Origin: Epinephelus fuscoguttatus
Lineage: Eukaryota; Chordata; Actinopteri; Perciformes; Serranidae
DNA length: 64,000 nt
Reading direction: 5' to 3'
Assembly (NCBI RefSeq): GCF_011397635.1
Contig: NC_064761.1
Span: 30,049,643 to 30,113,642, forward strand
In this document: in pieces, positions 56,401 to 64,000 of the stretch
Numbering within the stretch: position 1 is the stretch's first letter
Layout: each line of letters starts with the position of its first letter
The notes under the pieces: generated by a model
The model's input: only the letters and a program-made list of their open reading frames with translations
Databases searched by the model: none
Told to the model about the DNA's origin: nothing
Made by a program: the position numbers and the translations under genes

Positions 56401-56693
56401 GCGGCATCACAGCTGGAACGCGGTCGCCTGGCAGAGATCTTTATTCCACTGAGTGCACTTTTCTAGTTGTCTCTTCTATGATTTCCTGCCACTGTTGGGC
56501 ATGTGTGTGTGTATATGTGTGCACATTTAGCCTCTTATCCAGCACTCTATTGTGCCTCAGCGTCTGGTTTCAGTTAATCGGATTGCTGCCCTTTGATCAG
56601 AAACCCTCTCCCAACAGGTTTATCTCCAAGAAGGTCTTCTACCATCTGACCATGGAGAGGCCCATAATCTACGATGGAAGCGATTTTCCCTGA
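41449..56693 (+). CDS. fyco1: FYVE and coiled-coil domain autophagy adaptor 1
   Basis: Adaptor linking autophagosomes and late endosomes (LC3, PI3P, Rab7) to kinesin for plus-end transport. Seventeen coding exons agree in phase: 41449-41509, 42250-42356, 42494-42619, 43191-43297, 43877-44020, 44174-44261, 44374-46869, 47652-47744, 48578-48696, 48789-48956, 49664-49816, 50008-50237, 51049-51202, 53165-53257, 54282-54492, 55582-55691 and 56618-56693; 4536 nt, 1511 aa (human 1478). RUN domain about 20-180 ([36 protein letters not shown]). Heptad-rich coiled coil about 220-1170, mostly from one 2496-nt exon. FYVE about 1187-1250 with [20 protein letters not shown] and the paired Cys. LIR near 1309 (AFDIITEEE). 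GOLD domain from about 1381 ([33 protein letters not shown]), ending [20 protein letters not shown]. Nothing is broken. The exon 8 donor has three candidate positions. Confidence 0.95.
47325..47590 (+). repeat. Dispersed repeat rich in GCTAAC motifs, copy 2
   Basis: In fyco1 intron 7. Blocks ACTTTGGTGATTCTCTGACTT, CAATACTTTGGTT-like and GTTAGCATGCTAACA parallel those at 3610-3995. No coding content. Confidence 0.55.
47733..47786 (+). repeat. 21-bp tandem repeat across a splice donor
   Basis: GTCTGTGTCTCTGAACCAGAG and its near copies (period 21) extend exon 8 of fyco1. Each copy ends GAG|GT, so donors are possible at 47744, 47765 and 47786. Using a later one adds 7 or 14 in-frame residues ([14 protein letters not shown]). 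Confidence 0.75.
52172..52420. repeat. Dispersed fish repeat in fyco1 intron 13
   Basis: Blocks TTCTGACCACTCAAAGTGCT, CATTCACACACACCTATGGA, CTAAGGAGACTTAGACAAGC and CAGAGCCACAGCTGCCCC are in the order found in a short repeat common in fish genomes. It ends 17 bases before another element. Class not assigned. Confidence 0.45.
52437..52968. mobile_element. GGTCCAGTGTG-type MITE, copy 1
   Basis: The left end AAAGGTCCAGTGTGTGGAAT and the right end (reverse complement GGTGAAGTGTGTAAGATTTAGGG) are imperfect inverted repeats. The length of about 532 matches the second copy at 58994-59530. The interior is non-coding, with GCAGCC and GCCACC motifs. It lies in fyco1 intron 13. Confidence 0.7.
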
Positions 56694-58395
56694 AGCCGGA
56701 TGACTCCCACAGAGGCATCAGCATGATGTTACAAAGACATCAGCATGATGTCCTTGTGGCAGCTGAAGGGAGACTGAAGATATGACAAATTCACTGACTC
56801 ACTCATTCACTTGATGTGACTTTTTTTTTTTTTATCTTTTCTTACCAGAAATCTGTTTTTACCCAAGTATTTTTGTTTCTATTTGTTTTTTGGTGTTATT
56901 TAATGTCTCGAGGTGTGCTCATGGTTTCACTGTGGCCTAAATGAAGTGTTGTCAACAGGATGAAAAAGGTTTTTAGAAAGAAACACATTTATTTAAGTTT
57001 TATTGTGTTTTTTAAATATACACCAAGTAATACACGTACTTTACTTCAGTTAGGTTTAATTTAGAAAGCTCAGTTTAGATATTGTGTGATTTTGTTATTC
57101 CTTTTTAAAAGATTTTCAGTCTTAGTTTAGCTTTGATCTCCCTTTTCCAAAGTATGCTGTTATGTTAGGGACAAGTATTTATTTGCAAAATTTGTCTTTT
57201 AAGAATTTTATGATTTACTAAACCTCGGTCAGTCGTGCAATCTTTTAAATCAGAGCTTTCAAACCTTTGAAGCAGAAAAGTGCAGATTTGAATTTGCTCC
57301 CAGCTTGTTAATGAACTGACTTGTCTGTGCACTATGTTTGCACTTTGCCAGCACAGGAAGGAAAACAGGCAGGAACTTGTAACTGGTTTCTGTTTGATGA
57401 CAAAGCAAATGAACTTTGTGCAAATCTCAGGAGTGGGACTTAAAATTGTCCTCCAGTGGTAGAATGTCCTAATTTTTATGTTTTTGGAAAACTTAAAAAA
57501 TAAGAGCAAAGTAAAACTGCCGTCTTACTTTCTGTGGAAGGAAACTACGATACAAACCAGCTTTCTTTGTTCAGGTCATAGAATCTAATGAAGCAGAGGG
57601 CCTGTACGTACACAGGCTGACTTGTGTCATCACATTGACATTTACTCAAAGTATATTAATGACTGAGCTACTGTGCTTCAAGTGCCTATAAACTCTGATT
57701 GCCAGGGATTAGTTTGCTTTTGTATCCGTATATTTTACTCCTTGTTATCTGCACAGATCATGACACTTGGTTTGAGTTGTTACTTTTCTGTAAAACTTAA
57801 TTCAAGTGGCATTTAAATCACATTATGCACAATATCACATGTTTCAGTTATAGCAGTTGAAATGATTTTTCAGTTTGGGTTTCATTTGAATCTCTGGAAA
57901 CTTTTTGTTATATGTTTAGTTAACTTTTAGCACTGTGCTCTCAGTGATCACATGGGAGTTGAATTTTGTGCTGTTTTTTCTATATATAGCAAAGCAATAA
58001 GGAAAAAAACGGGCTTGCTCACTTTGGACACAACCAGACACTACTTAATGAAACAAGGGCTTATTATCTCTGTGCTGCTTTTATAGAGATCTGTGTGTGC
58101 GCCTCACAGTCAGATCTCATATTTTTGATGGGTGTAAATTGGTGCAATTTCTATGCAAAGGCTCATATTTTCTCCACAGAGCTGCTTTGTGATAATTATT
58201 TTATAAATTGTTACAAACAATATTAAATCTGTTAAATTTACATTATCTTTGTATTCATGCAGGGACAGATTTTTCTACTTGCTTGTTTTTTTTGAAGGAT
58301 AATTTTGGAGGAGTAGAATGTGCATGAATCATCACTACAAGCACTCAGTGTAACTTGTAATGGACCTGTCAAACAGCCAGTAATCATGAATAAAA
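56694..58395 (+). other. fyco1 3' UTR and downstream
   Basis: Non-coding AT-rich sequence after the stop. AATAAA at 58389-58394, about 1.7 kb past the stop, is a candidate transcript end; nearer non-canonical signals may also be used. A minus-strand frame at 57165-57509 has no recognisable family. Confidence 0.45.
58389..58394 (+). terminator. Polyadenylation signal candidate, fyco1
   Basis: AATAAA followed by ACGTGAGAGTGATG, a TG-containing downstream stretch. It gives a 3' UTR of about 1.7 kb. Confidence 0.4.
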
Positions 58396-58993
58396 CGTGA
58401 GAGTGATGATGCCTCCAACTTCCACTAATCTGTGTCTGGTTTTAATGTTTGACAGCTTCGAACGACAGAACAACAAGATCAACACATTAACTCTGCGTGC
58501 TGCCTCGCTCATTCAGAAAGCTGATGTGAACAAAGACGCCAACACAAACAAGTTTGTTTCCTGTCTAACAACAACTGCCACATGATTTACGTCAGACGGG
58601 ATGTAGATCCCTCCATCAGTACAGACCACAACCCATGAAGTTTTGAAAACAGTGTTGTAACTAACATTTCAAAATCAGGTGTTAAAACAGCCTGTCAGAT
58701 AACACTCAGTGAATTTCTTTTTTTATTGTACTCATTGTTCTTGTCTCGCACCTGTTGTGTTTTAGATCTTAAACGATTCGCTGATTTATCACTTAGTTGA
58801 CTGACTTAAAATTCATCTTTGCTCGTTACAGTTGCTCAGATGTGACAATTTGCTGTTTTTGAATAACTTCTGGTGTTTTAAGACATCAGCATGGGGACTA
58901 TGATGAACATTTTTCACCTTATACTGATGTTTTATAGATTTCCTTGTGTCACAGAAATTAACTGCCCCATCTGCTTTTGAATAAGCTTTTATT

Positions 58994-59530
58994 TAAAGGT
59001 CCACTGCGCTAGATTCAGTTGCATCCAGAGGTGAGATTGCAGGTTGCATGTAGGAGAACTACGGTGGCCAATGTGTGGTTTGTCTGTTCTGGGCTACTGT
59101 AGAACAACATGGTGGACTCAGTGGAAGAGGTTCATGGATGTATGAAGAGAACGGGACATAGTGTTGTAGGCAGGGCCCCATTCATCCCTATGAAGGCTGA
59201 TCAGTGGCCCATGAAGCCAAAAAATTATACATTTATGCATATATAATTATCTGGATGATCAGCACTGTTCCTGCATAGTGCAGGTGCATAGAGAGTTCCG
59301 CTACTTCCAATTTAACACTGCTAATTTGGCTCTTTTTAATTGTGTGGCTCTTGTTACTGGCTCACCCTTTTTCCCCTTCAAGGGCTGGTGGCTTTGTGGG
59401 TAACCTGTGAGGGTGTGACGCGTGCTTCATGGTGTGTATGGAGGGAAGCAGCTGTCTCGGGGTGTTGGGGTAAAGATGGCAGGCAGCAATGAGTGAAAAA
59501 TGAGTGTAAATCCTACACACTGGACCTTTA
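58994..59530. mobile_element. GGTCCAGTGTG-type MITE, copy 2
   Basis: The left end TAAAGGTCCACTGCGCTAGA and the right end (reverse complement AAAGGTCCAGTGTGTAGGAT) are inverted repeats of about 25-30 bases. Interior blocks (TTCTGGGCTACTGTAGAACA, GATCAGTGGCC-like) are related in layout to copy 1 at 52437-52968. No coding content. Confidence 0.75.
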
Positions 59531-60159
59531 AAAAAATCTCAAGTACACAAAATTAATAAAATGAGCAATCTGAAAAGAATAAATTAGTCAAGGATTAAAA
59601 AAAAGTGGAAATATTAAGAAAAACAAAGCAAACAAACCACCAAAGCCTGATCTGAGACTCTTAAGCTCAGTATTTCAATTCGAGTCTGAAGTGTAAATCC
59701 ATATTTCCATATCACAAATTGTGTGTGTGTGTGTGGCGACACATTCAGGCTCCGGAGAGCAGAAGCACGAAATCTGAGCATCCCCAACACCCGCTCAGCC
59801 ACATCTGTAAAGCTTGCTGGCTGAACTGGGAGCTGCCTTTTGCCTTCAAAATAAAAGAAAAACGCATCACATTCCTGCAGCACATGATAAATTAAACTTT
59901 CATCCTTCCTCATGGTGTTGTAGGCAGCTCTCAGTAAAGCATTAGAAATCTGTGCTTAAAACACTGCTCAGAGCCATTTCTTACCGACAGCTTGTGAGTG
60001 AGGTTTTTATTCTGAAAATACACACAGGAATCTCCACATTTTTTATCATTGCATGCTTGACATGTGTTGTATTTACAGCTGGGGGAGAGTGAGGGTCTCA
60101 GCAGCATCTCGTCCTGCACGAGTGTGCACCGGTCTCAGTGAGGAAAGCGCCACGTTGGA
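59531..60159. other. Intergenic, no gene seen
   Basis: Two minus-strand frames (59614-59913, 59931-60119) show no motif, signal peptide or splice context that supports a gene. A short (GT)n run lies at about 59719-59734. A plus-strand acceptor-like TTGTATTTACAG lies near 60068-60079. Confidence 0.4.
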
Positions 60160-60234
60160 ATGAACAGAGGAACAGACACCATGTCCTGTCTCCACATCAG
60201 AGGGGTTTTCCTCACTCTGTGTTTGGCTCCAACT
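60160..60234 (+). CDS. Possible signal-peptide first exon of an unknown gene
   Basis: Two in-frame ATGs (60160, 60181) open a 25- or 18-codon frame ending at a strong donor (AACT|GTGAGT). The residues MSCLHIRGVFLTLCLAPT have the basic-then-hydrophobic form of a signal peptide. No downstream exon was found before the window ends, so the rest of the gene, if real, lies to the right. It may equally be chance. Confidence 0.3.
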
Positions 60235-60694
60235 GTGAGTGATCTACTTTACCTTCATTTGTGGCAAAGAAAAAAAAAACAGAAATTGATATTTTTGCCA
60301 CAGAGAAAACTTGAAGCTCTCTCTTTTGTAGGAAAGTTATTCTAAGAATTAAAAAACTATTAATAAGAGATGATTAAACATCTTAATCTGCAGGTTTGAG
60401 ACTGTATCTCTCTTGTTTCCTCCCCTTCTGTCTGGACATGCATTTTATTGACATATTAATGCCTTGTGGCGTTTAATGAGCTTTAATTAAAACAAGGCAG
60501 TGACGGATGCTGTGCGTGTGCGTGCACCCGTGCGTGAGAGGGCGCGCGCCTTGCATCAGGCACCTGATATAAAGCTGTTTGGCTCTAAAAAGTCGAAAGT
60601 AATTTACTTATTTTCAGCATACTGCATCGTAAAACACACAGCAGGAGTAGACTCAGATATACTGAGTGAATGTGAAGTGAGTGTGTAAGTGTTT

Positions 60695-60726
<32 letters not shown>

Positions 60727-62440
60727 AATTTTGTGTAAGTATATGTATATTATGTGGTAAAAATGCCCACAATTCAATGGCTTTAGCCTCTATTTTGGTT
60801 CCATGTTAAGATTTTGTGGTGTTGTTCATCTTCTGACAATAAACTCAATATTTTTTTATAGTTATGGACTATCATCACATTTTAGAGATGTTTGTGTGTG
60901 AGTGTGTGTGTACTCTATGAAGATGATAGTAGCCTTTGGATACAAGTTAAAGATAGTGTGTGGTGTGACAGGTGAGATTCAGGTATGTAGGTATGATTAG
61001 ACATGATATATCGCGTTGCATTCAAGTGTAAAGTGTTGAACTGTCGTGAAGTAGCGCAGGTGGACCACAGCACACGACACTGACACAGAGGTAGGAGGTA
61101 GGGCGAGTTTTAGGAGGTTTATTGTGGGAGAGGGCATGCAGGTGGAGTGGAGGAGAGAAGATGGCTGGCTGAGGCAGATGGTGGATGGCAGGTTGGGCAG
61201 GATGAGGGTGAGTGGTGTGGGCAGGCTGAAGTTGCATGAAGGTAAGCTGATGAGGCTGGGACACGGGGGAAAAGACGGTTAATCTCAGGCTTGAGATCAA
61301 CATGATGACTAGCTCTCAGGAAATACAGACCCACAGAGGCTGAAAGCGAGTGACTACCATGATACCTGAGACAGCAATCTGAGAGTGGAGCCGGGGTTGG
61401 TATACTGGGGAAGTGATGAGCTGTTTGCAGGCAGGTGTGTTGGAGGAGAAGGGACTCAGGAATCAGAGATGAGAGAGAGCACCGGACACAGACAGTGGAG
61501 CATAGAAAACACAGAGATGATAAACACAAAAGAAGATACAGGGACATGCTTGTGGGGTGAGATCATTTGATTTAAATTCATAAAAATTTGAATATTTTCC
61601 ATTAGACCATGATGCACAAACAAACAAATTGGAATTTGTTACCTGAACTCAACTGACTGAAATCAGGAAAGTGAAAACGACTGAATGACTTGTGTTTGCT
61701 GATATTACCACATTATTTACTATCCGTGTTTGTGCAATTCTTCTTGGCAAATCGACTGTGAAGACGCAAGACGGGGGAACAAGCTGTACACACATTCACA
61801 CACCGGCAGCCTTTTTTTAGCAACAGCTTTATGAGGTTATTATTACAAGGCCATCTTGCTAATTTCCATAACAGAATAGAAATGTGACAAGCAGGCAAAC
61901 AGGTGGTATGATGATCTGCGTGACAGAGAGAGAATAGGAGCAGGGCAGACACTCATCACTGTGTTCCACTTCAGTCTATTCACTTTCACTGCTCAGGACT
62001 GCAGAGAATTATAATGAACTCCCGGGGTCCACACACACACACACACACACACGCACACACACGCACACACACATTTTAAAAGAAAACACATCACTACAAA
62101 CAAGTCCAACAGTGGTCTCTTTTGAATGTTCAGATGATTGAAATTTTGCTCTTTCAACAGCATCTGAGGGGATGAACAAAAACAAAACAAAAAAGAGAGA
62201 AGATGAAAATTATCTGGTCATCTTTTTGGCTGCATGGTGAAAACCACCTCATACAGTAGCTGTATACCTCCTTACATCCATGTCTGTCCAGACTCATATC
62301 TAGCCGTGAGAGTAACGCTTCAAACATGGATGTGGCTGCAAAGAAGCTTCCCTCTGGCAGCACAGGCAATCTATACAATCAGCACAGATTAGTGTCACCA
62401 ATTCAGTATCTGACCAGATGTCTCCCCCTCTGCTCCTGAA
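60235..62440. other. Intergenic, microsatellites only
   Basis: Contains (TG)n at about 60699-60724, a GC-rich GTGCGTGTGCGTGC patch near 60513-60550, and (CA)n with CGCACA interruptions at about 62031-62072. The Pro/His-rich minus-strand frames at 61022-61547 come from a G/A-rich plus strand and have no recognisable domain. Confidence 0.45.
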
Positions 62441-62745
62441 GTATGGTGCTGAATAATGACCAGAAAAGCATTTCTACAGAGCATCATGATGTCACAGTGA
62501 AGTTTTGACCTTTTGGTTTTATAATGTCATCACGTCATTATTTTGTTCTGTTAGACATTTGTGTAAAATTTTGTCATAATTAGCATATGAACTTTTGAGT
62601 TATGGCCAAAAACCTTTTTTGTGAGGTCACAGTGACCTTGACCATCAAATCCTAATCAGACGTTTGTGCCAAACTTTAGGAAAATGTCCTCAAAGCCTTC
62701 TTGAGATATCACGTTCAAGGTCATTGTAATGCACTGCTCATAAAA
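62440..62745 (+). repeat. Dispersed fish repeat
   Basis: Blocks GTGAGGTCACAGTGACCTTG, ACGTTTGTGCCAAACTTTAG and CTTCTTGAGATATCACGTTC are in the order of a very common fish interspersed repeat. There is no coding capacity and the ends are unclear. Confidence 0.5.
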
Positions 62746-62959
62746 GTAATGCACCATAAAAAGTAATTTGTGCATGACCCACATATTTTGGGAAACTGCA
62801 ATCATGTGACCAATGCACTCACGGTAGTAAAGAAGGTGGTCTCAATAGGACGCGGGTTGGGGTGGTAGATGGGTCACAAAACACAGGACTTTCCCTAGAA
62901 GAATGGTGTTCGGAACCATGTGACCTTTTAGTTATTTTAAGGTACATCATCACCATGTG

Positions 62960-63960
62960 TTTTTTCCCTAAATCTAACCACGGTAACTTAACTTGCCTAA
63001 CCTCTGTAACTTTATGTCAATTGATCTTTCACTAAGCCCCGCCCCTTTGTGATGGAGCCCACACTATAACTAACTGCACTCCCTGAAGAAATATTATCAT
63101 ATTTTTGGGAAAATGAAAGAGTGATTCCAGAGAGAAGCAGACAGAGGGGTCTACAGTCTGTGTTTGAAGGATATATCCAGGATGTCAAACTGACTCAGCA
63201 GCAACAACAGGTTAAAACGACAAAGATAGTTAGAAGCTAAAGCTGAACTATAGGCTACAGATCACAGTGTAAAAGTGAACCACCACATCTCTGCTGATCG
63301 CCACACAAGACAATGAATATAAAGGGAAACTTTGCTGATATTGAACCAGCTGTGTGACATCATAGTGTGTGCAGATGAACAGTGTTTAGCTTCGCCCTCG
63401 TGCCGCTACCAGCACCTGGACCTCTGCCACCAGACAGGCAGGGATCTCCAGGGGAGGTCAAACGTTCATCTGCACACACTGTGATGACACATAGCTGGTT
63501 GAATATCAGCAAAGTTTCCCTGCTTCCCTTCACTGGTTCCTGTACAGCAGGTCAGTCTTTTTTCACTGTTATACTCATTACAAAGCAAAAGCAGCATGTG
63601 TATACATTCAGTAGGCTATAGCTTCAGTAGCTAGCTAGCTAACCCTACACTTTTCAGGGTTTGATTTTGGTTTTGGAACAGGGAAGAAACGTTTATCTTT
63701 TTCCAACCTCTCCAGGTAACGAGTATCATTAATACACGACGTGCCCCAGGCACAACATTTAGCTCCAAATCCACAAAACCAGCCTGAAAATGAAGGAAAT
63801 CTGAAACGATTGCATTAGAGTCAATGGAGCACAGCTGTGTTGTTGTTGAACCCTGGTCTGAGCCGGCCCGATGCTACGTTATGATCAGCCAGTCTGCGTC
63901 CGGGGGTGGGACTTAGCGAGGGGTCAATTATGTAACTTTACTTTTAGGATGTAACATCAT
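62960..63960. mobile_element. Foldback (large inverted-repeat) element
   Basis: Outer arms: GTAACTTTATGTCAATTGAT then CTAAGCCCCGCCCC on the left (about 63008-63054) mirrors GGGGTGGGACTTAGCGAGGG then GTCAATTATGTAACTTTAC on the right (about 63903-63942). Inner arms: about 57 bases at 63324-63382 and 63462-63519 (GGGAAACTTTGCTGATATT, TGTGTGCAGATGAAC), inverted with only a few mismatches. The loop is about 80 bases. Intermediate blocks (AACTATAGGCTAC) are also mirrored. No coding content. Confidence 0.7.
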
Positions 63961-64000
63961 TGATGGGGCGCTGATTTGTAGGATATCATATAAGCTGATG

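Noticed and set aside
60981-61150. Suspicion of an LTR-like sequence around TTTTAGGAGGTTTATTGTGG
   Set aside because: No paired direct repeat, primer-binding site or coding remnant was found; left unassigned.
61022-61547. Pro/His/Ser-rich minus-strand frames up to 142 codons
   Set aside because: No domain, no signal peptide and no splice sites; they follow from a G/A-biased plus strand.

Overview
The window looks like a teleost fish chromosome, probably percomorph. The genes have many short coding exons, GT-AG introns and vertebrate domain sets. The spaces between exons are filled with repeat types typical of fish: tRNA-headed SINEs, a 5'-truncated LINE, short inverted-repeat DNA elements and microsatellites. 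No CRISPR array, operon or bacterial feature is present, and no retrovirus or LTR element was recognised. All exon models were joined by hand from splice signals and phase agreement; none was tested against transcripts.

Left part (1-11.4 kb): olfml2b, an extracellular-matrix olfactomedin-domain protein, on the minus strand in 8 coding exons. A 1.1 kb inverted-repeat element with a 43-bp satellite inside lies just past its 3' end. Centre-left (13.3-23.1 kb): two torsin-cofactor genes, tor1aip2 (LULL1-like, minus) and tor1aip1 (LAP1-like, plus), head to head across a gap of under 1 kb, the same arrangement as the human pair. tor1aip2 carries a triplicated acidic exon. Between 23 and 27.6 kb I find only a 3' UTR, a (TA)n tract and one copy of an unnamed dispersed repeat.

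Centre (27.7-34.8 kb): a 12-exon minus-strand gene, reconstructed here, joins a signal peptide, a Reeler domain, a Thr-rich mucin-like stalk and an unrecognised multi-pass membrane region. It lacks the DOMON and cytochrome b561 parts expected of the ferric-chelate-reductase family and is the most novel item in the window. Its introns hold nested mobile elements and a SINE with a clean target-site duplication.

Right part (37.2-56.7 kb): an XCR1-type chemokine receptor (minus, intronless coding region, YRY in place of DRY) and fyco1 (plus, 17 coding exons: RUN, long coiled coil, FYVE, LIR, GOLD). XCR1 and FYCO1 are also close neighbours on human 3p21. From 56.7 to 64 kb no complete gene is seen: there is the fyco1 3' UTR, a second copy of an inverted-repeat element also found in a fyco1 intron, a possible signal-peptide first exon near 60.2 kb, and a roughly 1 kb foldback structure at the right edge. 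The genes do not form a pathway; their closeness is chromosomal synteny.
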